The notes under the pieces were generated by a model that saw only the letters and a list, made by a program, of their open reading frames with translations, was not told the origin of the DNA and did not search any database. Source: Saccharopolyspora gloriosae (lineage in GTDB: Bacteria; Actinomycetota; Actinomycetes; Mycobacteriales; Pseudonocardiaceae). From it: a stretch of 64,000 bases of DNA. The position numbers and the translations under genes are program-made. The stretch is taken from NCBI RefSeq assembly GCF_022828475.1, contig NZ_CP059557.1:5379470-5443469 (forward strand), given 5' to 3'. This document shows positions 17,869 to 26,904 of the stretch, in pieces (positions within the stretch are counted from its first letter, which is position 1; every line of letters starts with the position of its first letter).

Positions 17869-18875
17869 GAGCCCAGCCCCGAATCGCCATCAAGAGCCTG
17901 CTCGCCCCAGTCGGCGAGCTCGCGTTCGGTGCTGTGCTGGCGCACGTAGACCTGCAGGTCGGCGAGACGTCTGGAGAGCTGAGCGTCGCGCGCGAACGCG
18001 ACGGGGCCGGTGATGCGAGGCGAGAGGTCCAGCGCTTGACGCGCGGCGCTCTCCGCCGCGCAACGGCATCGCCGCGCGAGCGCTCTCGCGGCGGGTGCCG
18101 TGGCCGCGTCGATCTCGTCAACGGCACGGGTGAGCACCGCGTCGGCCTGCTCCACGGCCAGCCGCAACGCACCCAATTGCGCCAGCTTGTGCGGATCCGC
18201 GCGCGAGGTCCGCAGGTTCGCGACGACCGAATCCCACAGGCCGAGCACACCGCCGAACCACACGGCTCCCACTCCGGCGCCTCCGAGCCAGAAACCGGGG
18301 CGCTCGGTGTAGAAGCCCGGCGCGGCGACCACCGACTCCTCGGACCACGGCAGGTCGCGCAGCACGACGTCGAGCGTTTCGGAATCGGCCATGCCCGCCG
18401 CCTGCCAGCTACCGGCGACCGGGCGCGCGGTCGCGGGATCGACCGCGATGTCGAGCAGCACGTCGCGGGTGGCGTCTTGCGCCGAGCCGGGACGGGCCAC
18501 GAGCAGCGCGCGGTCGACCGTGGCGGCGCCCGAGCACATCGGCACCGTGCCAGTGAGCACGCCGCGCGAGTCGTCGGACACCGCCCCTTCTCCTCCCGCC
18601 CGGGAGGCCCACACCCCGTAGACGGCGCCCGGCACCGGTTTCCGCCCGGCCTCGTGCAGGATCGCCGCCGCATCGGTGTGCCCTTCCACCAGCCTGGCCA
18701 GCGACAGGTCCCGGCGACCGTGCGCGGCCAGCAACGACCACCGCCTGCGGGTGTCGCCTTCCCCCGGGAACGGAAAATCGAGCGCTCCTGCTTCGACCAG
18801 TCGGCGCAGCGCGAGTACCGGACGGTCGAATGCACGGCCGATCTCTTCGCCGTTCTCCACCCCGAGCTCCACCAT
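17865..18875 (-). CDS. Acyl-CoA dehydrogenase-like protein
   Basis: A 336-residue protein related to acyl-CoA dehydrogenases but shorter than the usual 380 or so. The middle domain shows GTVPMCSGAATVDRALLVAR, the flavin/substrate-loop region, and the C-terminal helices follow from LGGAGVGAVWFGGVLGLW. I cannot place a catalytic Glu with confidence. The ATG at 18875 follows AAAGGAGG by 8 bases; an in-frame ATG at 18908 is less good. It leads the three-gene operon, whose other members act on sugars, so it may oxidise an acyl group or be a non-canonical flavoprotein. Confidence 0.7.
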   Translation of the reverse strand: MVELGVENGEEIGRAFDRPVLALRRLVEAGALDFPFPGEGDTRRRWSLLAAHGRRDLSLARLVEGHTDAAAILHEAGRKPVPGAVYGVWASRAGGEGAVSDDSRGVLTGTVPMCSGAATVDRALLVARPGSAQDATRDVLLDIAVDPATARPVAGSWQAAGMADSETLDVVLRDLPWSEESVVAAPGFYTERPGFWLGGAGVGAVWFGGVLGLWDSVVANLRTSRADPHKLAQLGALRLAVEQADAVLTRAVDEIDAATAPAARALARRCRCAAESAARQALDLSPRITGPVAFARDAQLSRRLADLQVYVRQHSTERELADWGEQALDGDSGLGS

Positions 18876-19441
18876 GTTCCTGGCCTCCTTTATCTCGTAC
18901 GCAGCCATTCCCCATTCACCGCAACCCCAAACGCCACTGCTCGAGATCGGTGGTCGGCTGCTTTCTCAACTACCGAGATGGCCTGGATAGGACTCCGCTG
19001 CCATAACCGCTTTCTCACGCTCGAAGTCCCGAACAGAAGTGGCACGACTCGGGAATCGGCAATCGCGGAATTACCCGCTAGGGTCCGGCACAGGTGTCTT
19101 CAGGGCACTGACCAGGATCCGCTCCGGGGGAGGTGCACGGAATCCCTCGCCACCGCCCGACCGGCGGAGGCCGATATTCGCGGCTGCTGCTCACGAGATT
19201 CGCGCGGCCCTGGGCGAAAGAGTTCCGCGACCACGGGTAGACACGACGGTCTCCGCTCTGGGATGTTGGGGCCGGTCGGTTGAGCACGCAGCCCGCCAGA
19301 ACGCACGCGACAGCCTGAACGGAGTGTTCGCGTCGGTTCTTCTGCGGGATTTGCTGTTCCGTGCGATGTGCACGATGCGGGAATGCCGTTTCGGGATCGT
19401 CTGTTCCCTTCGCTGGCTGCCCCACCTTCGAGGAGGCAGTC
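18876..19441. other. Gene-free stretch and promoter of the ACAD-PIGL-GT operon
   Basis: About 565 bases upstream of the leftward operon. Frames are open on both strands but lack ribosome sites and recognisable domains. The part next to 18876-18960 is likely the operon promoter. I see nothing else definite. Confidence 0.35.
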
Positions 19442-19639
19442 GTGACCGCTCTTGCCCGACACGACCTCGCCACATCTGATTCCGTGGCGACCCCCGAGCC
19501 CGGCCGCAACCACCCCGAAAGCCTCGCCGGCCGGCTGCGGCGGCCCACCAACATCTCTGTCCTGGTGCACATCACCGGCGAGCGCGATGCCGACACCGCC
19601 CCGTACCGCGACGGGAGCTCCGCCCATGCCACCCGCTGA
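19442..19639 (+). CDS. Hypothetical 65-residue protein
   Basis: A short polar protein starting VTALARHDLATSDSVATPEP. A GTG at 19442 follows GGAGG by 5 bases. It contains a possible strand LRRPTNISVLVHITGERDAD. No family is recognised and no membrane helix is present. Its stop overlaps the start of the next small gene by 14 bases, so the two may be co-translated. Confidence 0.4.
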   Translation: MTALARHDLATSDSVATPEPGRNHPESLAGRLRRPTNISVLVHITGERDADTAPYRDGSSAHATR

Positions 19640-19865
19640 GCCGACGGACGCGAGACTCCACGCGCACAGCACGAGCACCGCGCCGGACGGTTCCGGCAGG
19701 CCGCTGACAGTGCGGGTGAGCACCACGGTGAGCGAACAGGGTTGCCCTCGCAGCGGACACGACACCGTCCGCACGGCCGAGCTCCTCGACGAACACGGGG
19801 CGCCCGTGGCCACGATCAACCGGTGCGACCAGTGCACGAGCCGGCGCCGCCGGGGCCGGCCGTGA
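19626..19865 (+). CDS. Hypothetical 79-residue protein with a C-terminal CxxC
   Basis: A small protein starting MPPAEPTDARLHAHSTSTAP and ending INRCDQCTSRRRRGRP. The CDQC pair followed by a basic tail could bind zinc. GGGAG lies about 8 bases before the ATG. It overlaps the preceding small gene by 14 bases and converges on the GAF-ANTAR gene only 9 bases away. No family is recognised. Confidence 0.4.
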   Translation: MPPAEPTDARLHAHSTSTAPDGSGRPLTVRVSTTVSEQGCPRSGHDTVRTAELLDEHGAPVATINRCDQCTSRRRRGRP

Positions 19866-19874
19866 GGACACCGT

Positions 19875-20627
19875 TCAGTCGGCGGCTCGCGCGCCGGAGT
19901 GGGCCAGCAGTGCGGCGGGATCGAGGGTGCCCTCCGCGATCCCCCGGGCGACGTCGGAGAGGTGCAGATCCTTGGCCCGGGCGTAACCGCGCAGCAGCTC
20001 GAAGCCTTGTTTCATGGTCAGCTTCCCGTGTTCGCCCAGGACGCCTTTGGCCTGTTCGATCACGACGCGGTGGTGCAGGGTGGCCTGCAACTGCTCGGAG
20101 AGCAGTTCGCTGTGACGGACCGCGCGGTGGTGCAGGAGGCCGACCGTGGCCACGTCAGCGAGGGCTTGGCCCAGCTGGATGCTGGCCTCGTCCACGCCGA
20201 CGGGCTCGGTGTTGAGCAACGTCAACGCACCGACGACCTCATGGCGCAGTCGCAACGGGACCGCGGCTGCGGCCCGGAACCCGCCGGCCATGGCGGCCTC
20301 GGTGAAAGCGGGCCAACGAGTGTTCTCGCCCGCGAGATCGGAGCTGACCACCGGAACGGCGTCCCGGATGCAGTCCTGGCACGGCCCTTCGTGGGTCTGG
20401 GTCACGAAGAGCTCGAGCAACCGGGCGTCCTCGGATGACGCGGCGGTGGGGCGCCATCCGCCGCGTTGATCGGCCAGGATCACTCCCGCGGCGCTGACGT
20501 CGAGCAGTTCGGCGGCCCGTTCGGTCAGCGTGGTCAGAAAATCCAAGATGTCGAAGTCGTCGACCAGCGTGTCCGACAGAGCCACGAAGGCTTGTGCCAG
20601 CCGCTGCTCGCGATTGTTGTCCGTCAT
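19875..20627 (-). CDS. GAF-ANTAR regulator 1
   Basis: A 250-residue GAF plus ANTAR protein. The GAF domain (about residues 20-160) has the family signature HEGPCQDCIRDAVPVVSSDL and WPAFTEAAMAGGFRAAAAVP. The ANTAR domain (about 185-240) reads HHRVVIEQAKGVLGEHGKLT then QGFELLRGYARAKDLHLSDV. ANTAR domains bind paired hexaloop hairpins in RNA and prevent termination. I prefer the ATG at 20627, with AGAAGGA 10 bases upstream, to a GTG at 20648. It lies 36 bases behind the second GAF-ANTAR gene, so they form an operon. Confidence 0.85.
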   Translation of the reverse strand: MTDNNREQRLAQAFVALSDTLVDDFDILDFLTTLTERAAELLDVSAAGVILADQRGGWRPTAASSEDARLLELFVTQTHEGPCQDCIRDAVPVVSSDLAGENTRWPAFTEAAMAGGFRAAAAVPLRLRHEVVGALTLLNTEPVGVDEASIQLGQALADVATVGLLHHRAVRHSELLSEQLQATLHHRVVIEQAKGVLGEHGKLTMKQGFELLRGYARAKDLHLSDVARGIAEGTLDPAALLAHSGARAAD

Positions 20628-20663
20628 CGTCGTCGTGTCCTTCTCCACTCCCTGGCCTGCGTC

Positions 20664-21404
20664 TCAGGCGGGTTCGTCATCGGGCGTCAGGCGCAATCGC
20701 CGGGTCACGACCTGGCGGGCCACATCACTGAGTTCCTGCTGATGGGTGTAGGCGTGCGCGCGCAGCCGCAGCAAGGCCGCCTGCGTGGTGATACCGAGCT
20801 GGACCTGCACCATCCCAGAGGCTTGGTGAATTTCGGCGTGTTCGTCGGCCAGCCAGCTGGAGTCCTCGGTGGCGTGCCCGTCAAGTTCGACCATGATCGT
20901 CGCGGTGGCCAGGTCGGCCAGGATCAGCGCATCGGCCACCTCCCCGCTCGACAGCGGACTGGGCGTCTCGCGGTAGACGTCCAGCGATCCCAGCCGCACG
21001 ACGCCGACCTGCAGCGGGAACGAGAACACCGCCGCCGCCCCCAGCTTCAAGGCACCCGGGGTGAAGCCGGGCCAGCGCGCGGTTTCGCGTGCCAGGTCCG
21101 CGATCAAGACCGGGCCGCCGGACGCGAAGGCGTCCAGGCACGGACCTTCGCCGACGGTGAGCTGAAGGTCCTCCAGCCCGGTACTGACCGCATTGGTGGC
21201 ATGCACCAGCCCGCGTCGGGGGCTCTGCCCGTCACCATCGCCGTGCTGCTGCTGACTGAGCACGGTGGCCCCGGCACCGGTCACCGTCAATTCGGACACG
21301 CACAGCGCCCCGAGCACGCTCATCCGCGAGGCCGAGCGCGGGGCCTTCTGCTCTTCGGCGAGCAGCTTGGCCCACAGTTGCGCGCGCCTATCCTGTTCGG
21401 TCAT
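20664..21404 (-). CDS. GAF-ANTAR regulator 2
   Basis: A 246-residue GAF plus ANTAR protein. GAF signature: VGEGPCLDAFASGGPVLIAD and RWPGFTPGALKLGAAAVFSF. ANTAR part: HAEIHQASGMVQVQLGITTQ then AALLRLRAHAYTHQQELSDV. The A-x3-G-x6-L-x8-A framework of the RNA-binding helices is present, though the first helix (EIHQASGMV) departs from the common VIEQAKGIL. GGAGGAGG lies right before the ATG. Middle of three tandem copies on the same strand. Confidence 0.85.
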   Translation of the reverse strand: MTEQDRRAQLWAKLLAEEQKAPRSASRMSVLGALCVSELTVTGAGATVLSQQQHGDGDGQSPRRGLVHATNAVSTGLEDLQLTVGEGPCLDAFASGGPVLIADLARETARWPGFTPGALKLGAAAVFSFPLQVGVVRLGSLDVYRETPSPLSSGEVADALILADLATATIMVELDGHATEDSSWLADEHAEIHQASGMVQVQLGITTQAALLRLRAHAYTHQQELSDVARQVVTRRLRLTPDDEPA

Positions 21405-21559
21405 GGCCTCCTCCGGGGCGGCATCCGCGCGAGACCAGCGGCCATGCTTGGTGGGAGCGGCCCCACCGGCTGCAGGGGGTGAACCGACGAGGCCTGAGCC
21501 TTCCCCACGCCCGGGCGCGAAGAATACCTACTCAGCGGGCTGCCCCCAGGGCAGCACGC

Positions 21560-22276
21560 CTAATCCCGCTGCAGCCGATCACCGGTGCCGTTGGCCAGCC
21601 ATCCGGCCACGTCGACCAGTTTCATGTTCGTCTCCTGCGAGCTGCGCACCAGCATCGCGAACGCCTCCTTGGCATCCAGGCCGAAGCGTTCCATCAGGAT
21701 GCCCTTCGCCTGCCCGATCACGTCCCGGCTGGTCAAAGCCTGTTGCAGCTGCGCGACGTGCTGGGATTCGCCCAGCGCCATCGCGGCGTGCGCGGCGAAC
21801 AGGCTGCCCAGCGCCTGCGAGTCCGCGGTGAAGCCGTGCGGCTCGGTGGAGTACAGGTTCAGCGCGCCGAGCGTGTTCTCCCGGGCGAAGAGCTGGAAGG
21901 ACAGCATGCTGCCGATCCCGTGCGCGGCGGCGGCCGGTGCGAACCGCGGCCACCGATCGGTTTCGTTGACCAGATCGTCGACGATGACGGTGTGCTCGTC
22001 CCACAACGCCGTGACGCACGGGCCTTCGCGGTAGGTGGATTGCAGCTGGTCCACCTCGGCCACCGCCTCGGCGCTGGGCGTGTAGGAGACGATGCTGCCG
22101 TCGGCGCGCAGCAACGACACCCCCGCGTGCTCGACGCCCGGCACCGTCTGGATCGCCCCGGCGACGATCAGCGCGAGCGTCTCCTCCTCGCTGCCCGTAC
22201 GGGACCCGGTCAGGTGCTGTGCCGCGCTCGACAGCGCCGTCATCAGTTTCTCGCCGACCACGTCGTCCTCCGACAT
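21560..22276 (-). CDS. GAF-ANTAR regulator 3
   Basis: A 238-residue GAF plus ANTAR protein with the closest match to the family: YREGPCVTALWDEHTVIVDD and RWPRFAPAAAAHGIGSMLSF in GAF, then LTSRDVIGQAKGILMERFGL, DAKEAFAMLVRSSQETNMKL in ANTAR. The start is firm: a full anti-Shine-Dalgarno match GGAGGTGATCC lies upstream of the ATG at 22276, while a longer frame to 22480 is leader. It precedes regulator 2 by 155 bases on the same strand. Confidence 0.88.
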   Translation of the reverse strand: MSEDDVVGEKLMTALSSAAQHLTGSRTGSEEETLALIVAGAIQTVPGVEHAGVSLLRADGSIVSYTPSAEAVAEVDQLQSTYREGPCVTALWDEHTVIVDDLVNETDRWPRFAPAAAAHGIGSMLSFQLFARENTLGALNLYSTEPHGFTADSQALGSLFAAHAAMALGESQHVAQLQQALTSRDVIGQAKGILMERFGLDAKEAFAMLVRSSQETNMKLVDVAGWLANGTGDRLQRD

Positions 22277-22568
22277 CGCCGGATCACCTCCAGCGCTCAG
22301 TTCCGCGAGCGGCCGCACGAGTGCTGAACGGCCCCACTTGTGCGTCCCCCTTACGGGGCACATGTCCACTGTGCCAGTTCCCGCCTCGTTGACGGCGGCC
22401 AGCTGCGGTTTCGTCGCCGCAGCTGCCGCAGGCGTCCCAAGGAGCGAACGCGGTGCCCGCTCCCGAGTACAACTGATCAAGAAGGCTTCGAACGCTTTTC
22501 CGGCCGTCCGAGCCAGGAGGCCGACGGCGGCGGAATCGAGCTACCCGGAACACGAAAGGACTCCCAGG

Positions 22569-23369
22569 ATGACGGTGACGCACAGGGCTGTCGCGAACCG
22601 TGCGGTTCAGCGCCCGAACGACACGACGATCCGATACACGATCAGTGGCCCGGCGAGTGGGCCGACGCTGGCCCTGGTGCACGGCTGGGGCTGCGACCGA
22701 ACCGATTTCGACGCACTGACCGGCTTCCTCCCCGACCGGTACCGCGTGCTGTCCATCGACCTCGCCGAACACGGCGAGTCCCGGTCGGCAAGGGACATCT
22801 GGACGGTGGAGGAGTTCGCCGGCGACGTCGCGGCCGTGCTGGAAGCCGAGTCGGTGGACACCTCCGTCGTCGTCGGACACTCCCTGGGCGGAGCGGTGGC
22901 CGTCGAAACCGGCCGGATCCTGCCCGACGTGGTCTCGCACGTGGTCACGCTCGACGCCCTGCACTACCTGGCGCTGTTCCCCGCGCAGGACGAGCACCGG
23001 GCCAACGCGGTGTTGGGGTCGTTCCACCAGGATTTCGCCGCGGCGACCCGGGCGATGGTCGACAGCGGTACGCCGGAAGGCACCGATCCGGCGTTGAAGG
23101 ACGTCTACTTCGAGAAGATGGTGGCCGTGCGCCAGCCCGCGGGCCTGCGCTCGATGGAAGGCCTGGTGCGCTGGGACATGGACGCCGCGCTGCGCGATGT
23201 GCACCAGCCGATCACGGTGTTCGCGGTACGCGAGATCCTCACGCAGGAAGCCGTCGACCGCTACGGCGACCGCTTCCGCATCGTTCCCGTCGACCTGGGC
23301 AGCCACCACTTCCACGTCGAGTCGCCCGAAGGCACGGCCGAGCTGCTGACCGGCGTGGTGGACGGCTGA
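22569..23369 (+). CDS. Alpha/beta hydrolase
   Basis: A 266-residue alpha/beta hydrolase. The oxyanion region is ALVHGWGCDRTDF, the nucleophile elbow VVVGHSLGGAVAVE and the catalytic His sits in GSHHFHVESPEGTAE near the end. ATG at 22569 with AAAGGA 9 bases upstream; the longer frame from 22092 lies over the divergent GAF-ANTAR gene. It stands alone, divergent from the GAF-ANTAR group, and ends at a strong hairpin. No substrate is indicated. Confidence 0.85.
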   Translation: MTVTHRAVANRAVQRPNDTTIRYTISGPASGPTLALVHGWGCDRTDFDALTGFLPDRYRVLSIDLAEHGESRSARDIWTVEEFAGDVAAVLEAESVDTSVVVGHSLGGAVAVETGRILPDVVSHVVTLDALHYLALFPAQDEHRANAVLGSFHQDFAAATRAMVDSGTPEGTDPALKDVYFEKMVAVRQPAGLRSMEGLVRWDMDAALRDVHQPITVFAVREILTQEAVDRYGDRFRIVPVDLGSHHFHVESPEGTAELLTGVVDG

Positions 23370-23413
23370 TCGCGGCCGCTCGGTCAGCGGATTCCTCGCG
23401 AGGGCAGCGATTT

Positions 23414-23439
23414 CGTGGCGCGGAGGGCTCCGCGCCACG
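23414..23439. terminator. Rho-independent-like hairpin
   Basis: CGTGGCGCGGAG (23414-23425) pairs perfectly with CTCCGCGCCACG (23428-23439) around two bases, 45 bases after the hydrolase stop. There is no T-tract, as is common in actinomycete terminators. It separates two convergent genes. Confidence 0.7.
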
Positions 23440-23534
23440 TCGCGGCCACATCCGGCACAGGGGCAGCGCGGAAGACACCGGCGTCCGATCGCGGAGAACA
23501 TTCCGCAATTCAGGTCGCGACCACGACCGCCGGG

Positions 23535-24758
23535 TCAGTGTGCGATTTCCTTCTCGTGCACGGATCGCGGCGAGCGGCGCCTCACCGCGGATCCGAGGAG
23601 TACCAAGAAGCCCAGCAGAGCGCTGACCGGAGGCGCGCAGAAGGCGGCGGTCAAGCTCGCGTGCTCCAGCAATGTCCCGGCCACGGTCGAACCGACCGCG
23701 TTGCCCATCATGAAGATGGTGACCAGCCAGGCGAACGCCTCAGTGGTCGTACCGGCAGGGACGCTGCCGCCCACCACGGCGAACGCGCCGGCCAGCGCCG
23801 GTGCCAACGACACCCCGCTGAGGATGGCGCACGGAACGAGCACCACGGGCGGCGGTGTGAAAGCGAGCGGCAGGTATCCCACGGCCAGCGTGAACATCAA
23901 GAGCCGAAAACGGGTTTCCGGACTTCCCGGCCAGCGGCGGCTGCCGTACACGAGGCCACCGATCAGTGCTCCCAGCGCGTTGACGGCGAGGATGACACCG
24001 GGAAGTTCGCTGCTGCGGTGCGCTTCGCCGTAAGCGATGACCGAGATGTTCAGCAGTCCGATGGTCGCGCCCGCGAACACCAGACCCATCAGGACACGGC
24101 GGAGGGTCGGTGAACGGAGCGGTCCCGCCCAGTCGGCCGTGCGAGGTTCCGCTCGCCACGCGCGGACCGGCGGTGAACTGATGAACAGGAGCGTTCCCAC
24201 CAAGCCCAGCACGCCGGTGGTGATCACGGCCCCCGTAGGTCCCGTCATTTCCACGGCGAGCAGGACGAGCAGCGGCCCGCAGATGAACACGAGTTCCTGG
24301 AGCGTGGCGTCGAGGGCGTACGCCGTGTGGATCGCTCGCCCACTGTTCAGCACCCGGGGCCAGAGGCTGCGCAGGCAGGGTTCGAGCGGCGGCGTGAACA
24401 GGCCCGCCAACATGATGCCGCCGCCGGCGAGCAGGACCTGATCCGCCGACGTGGCCGACAGGACGAGGAACCCCGCGGTCGAGGCCACCATGCACACCGA
24501 AAGGACTCGCACCTGCCCGTAGAGGTCGACGCATCGACCGAGAACCGGCGTTCCGACCGCCGCCGAGATGCCGTACATCGCGACGAGCACGCCGACGGCT
24601 CCGTACTCGAATCCGTGCGCGCGGAGGAAAAGGGCGACGACCAGCGGCCCCATGCCTTCCGGAAGACGTCCGAGGACGTTGGTGGACAGCAACTTCTTGA
24701 CTTGAGGATGCCGGAACAAATCACCGTAGGCCTGCACGAACCTGTCCTTTTCACTCAC
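23535..24758 (-). CDS. MFS transporter
   Basis: A major facilitator of about 407 residues with 12 predicted helices. After a short cytoplasmic start (SEKDRFVQAYGDLFRHPQVK) come LPEGMGPLVVALFLRAHGFE and the loop 2-3 motif LGRCVDLYGQVRVLS. It resembles the branch of drug or metabolite efflux proteins with an LFRHP start. The start is uncertain: the GTG at 24758 fits the family length, whereas upstream GTG codons at 24788 and 24833 lack ribosome sites. Substrate unknown. It converges on the hydrolase gene. Confidence 0.75.
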   Translation of the reverse strand: MSEKDRFVQAYGDLFRHPQVKKLLSTNVLGRLPEGMGPLVVALFLRAHGFEYGAVGVLVAMYGISAAVGTPVLGRCVDLYGQVRVLSVCMVASTAGFLVLSATSADQVLLAGGGIMLAGLFTPPLEPCLRSLWPRVLNSGRAIHTAYALDATLQELVFICGPLLVLLAVEMTGPTGAVITTGVLGLVGTLLFISSPPVRAWRAEPRTADWAGPLRSPTLRRVLMGLVFAGATIGLLNISVIAYGEAHRSSELPGVILAVNALGALIGGLVYGSRRWPGSPETRFRLLMFTLAVGYLPLAFTPPPVVLVPCAILSGVSLAPALAGAFAVVGGSVPAGTTTEAFAWLVTIFMMGNAVGSTVAGTLLEHASLTAAFCAPPVSALLGFLVLLGSAVRRRSPRSVHEKEIAH

Positions 24759-25480
24759 GGTGTCGCACGGGTGGCTTCTGCGGTCCGACACGGCTTCCGG
24801 TCCGCATCGACCACGAATTCCACGCTGGGTCACGCGTCGCGGTGCGCTCCGACGACTATCCCAGTTGACCGAATTCCCCGGAATCAGCGCTACGAACGCC
24901 GGCGGGTGCGCTACCCGGTTCTGCCAGAGCGGGTACTGGCGACACCCTCCCTAGCTGTGGCCTCCCACAACCGCGACGTTCCAGTCGCCGCGCCCGGTGC
25001 GGGCCGGGGCCGCTTACCGTGAGCGCCCGGTCTGCGTGTTCGCGGTGGCTTCCGCTCCCGCCACCGGTGTGAACGTCGTGCGCTTCGGGCGACTGTCGTT
25101 CGGGGTGTGGAGTTGCATGCACGCCGGGAACCGGCAGCGGAACCCCCACGGTGAGGTGCCTGCCCCAGGTGACGGGCTGCCGGATTCGTCGTTCTGCTGC
25201 ATGGCGATGTGGACCATGAGTCGGCGCGGGTGAGGGCCAACCGGGGCGGTCTCATCTGACGTGGGGGAAGAATCGCCGCCCGTGGTCATCACGACGCGGG
25301 CCACCGGGGTCGCCGACGCCCCGGCTGAGCCGCACTTGGTCGAACTGAGCATGACTCCCACCGAGCTCGTGGTCATCTCGGACGGACTCGACGACCTCGT
25401 GATCCGGATGGGATCGTCCACCCATTTGCTTGCGCGAGGCCGCCCGCTTGTCTTGCAAGGGTCTTTTGGCTATGGATCAG
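24759..25480. other. GC-rich stretch, no convincing gene
   Basis: About 720 bases. A frame at 25261-25506 (VGEESPPVVITTRATG, then HLVELSMTPTELVVISDGLD) resembles small actinomycete hypothetical proteins but runs into the A/T-rich block and has no clear ribosome site. Another frame at about 25040-25230 is no better. These may be relics at the left border of the foreign patch. Confidence 0.3.
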
Positions 25481-26100
25481 TCACTTCAAGCCCAGCTGGA
25501 GATTGAGGACCTCACGGATAGCGATAATGCCACCAGAAAAGGCAAAACCACTTGGGAGGAACTGAAATAGAGCATTATTCTAAGTTTCAGACCAATCGTG
25601 CGCGGTGTACGTTCAACAGAGAGGCATTAAGAAGTGCAGATCGACGCCTCGCTCAAGCCTTGTTCGGCGGTTGCCACCCCGGTCTCGCGCCGAGCGATTT
25701 CGGTAAGAACGTCGACGTCCGCAACGGCGTCGATATCAACTACGACGGCATTCCGATAGAGGGCACCGCGATCCATATCCCACGGACGTCGTGATCGGCT
25801 CCGCACTTCTACATGCGGCGTACTTCCCCTGTTGGATCTTGACGCTCACGTCACTGGTTTTGGGTCGGCTATGTCTACCCATATCGTGGACATGGCGCAG
25901 CTGGCAGCAGGCATCAACATCGCCGAGGGCTCCGTCATCAGTGCAGGGAGCACGAGGAAGTCGTCACCATGGAACTCACGCCGTACTCGCCGCCGGCACC
26001 CCTTGCCGGGTAATCAGGATCGTCTGATAACTCGCTGAGAGTTTCGCCTCAAAAACTTGACCCTCTACACCTGCTATCAGTTGGGACACTGAGCAAACCA
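25481..26100 (+). other. A/T-rich coding debris at the island's left end
   Basis: From about 25480 the sequence becomes markedly richer in A and T. Open stretches read SDFGKNVDVRNGVDINYDGI (about 25690-25790) and DAHVTGFGSAMSTHIVDMAQ (about 25840-25900) in different frames, each broken quickly. They look like pieces of degraded genes. I cannot name the parent family. The gluconate genes follow directly, so the debris may belong to the same transferred locus. Confidence 0.35.
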
Positions 26101-26868
26101 ATGATTCTGACGGGAAAATCGATTGTACTGACAGGAGCAGCCGGAGGAATAGGTGCCGCCACAGCGGAACGTCTTCTACGCGACGGGGCCACTGTCGTGT
26201 GCGTCGACAATAATTCCGATGCAGTGGCTCGACTCGAGAGCTCATTGAGCCCGTGGCATGGGTCGGCACATTTTCTGGTTGGCGATATCAGCAATGCACA
26301 GACCAATCAAAAGATGGTGGACGTCGCAGTCCGACTCGGCGGTGGACTCGACGCCGTAGTGTCGACTGCCGCGGTCCAAGTAATGGGCGGAATCGAAGAC
26401 ACCGATGAGTCCCAATGGAATTCGATGCACGCCACCAACATCAACGCCATCGGTCACGCCGCGCGCAGCGCGATCCCAGAGTTTCAAAAAAGGGGAGGTG
26501 GAACTCTGGTGATCGTGGCTTCGCTATTAGCGCTGGTCGGCGACCGCGACCTTGCGATGTACGGAGCTACCAAGGGAGCAGTGACAGCCTTGGCTAAATC
26601 GATCGCCGCCCGGTACGGAAGTGACAACATCCGCTGCAACTGCATTTGCCCCGGGGATGTCGATACGCCGATGCTCCAGGAATTCTTCGACTACGCATCC
26701 GACCCTGTCCACGCTCGGACCGAGATCGAGACGAAGTATCCGTTGCGCCGCTTTGCTCAACCTTCCGAGATCGCCTCACTGGCCGCATTCCTGGTCAGTG
26801 ACGATGCCCTGTACATCTCGGGTACCGACATCGTCATCGACGGTGGACTGACTGCGAATATCTACTGA
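26101..26868 (+). CDS. Short-chain dehydrogenase/reductase of the gluconate patch
   Basis: A 255-residue classical SDR. Cofactor loop TGAAGGIG (11-18), catalytic Ser141, Tyr154 and Lys158 (YGATK), and the NAG-like element replaced by VSTAAVQV. The acidic residue after strand 2 (VVCVDNN) suggests NAD rather than NADP. Next to gluconokinase and two 6-phosphogluconate dehydrogenases, it may oxidise a sugar or sugar acid, for instance a gluconate or idonate. This is inferred. Codon use is A/T-richer than the chromosome, in line with transfer. Confidence 0.8.
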   Translation: MILTGKSIVLTGAAGGIGAATAERLLRDGATVVCVDNNSDAVARLESSLSPWHGSAHFLVGDISNAQTNQKMVDVAVRLGGGLDAVVSTAAVQVMGGIEDTDESQWNSMHATNINAIGHAARSAIPEFQKRGGGTLVIVASLLALVGDRDLAMYGATKGAVTALAKSIAARYGSDNIRCNCICPGDVDTPMLQEFFDYASDPVHARTEIETKYPLRRFAQPSEIASLAAFLVSDDALYISGTDIVIDGGLTANIY

Positions 26869-26904
26869 TAATCCATCTATAGGGGACCAGAAAGGGTGCG
26901 AGAC

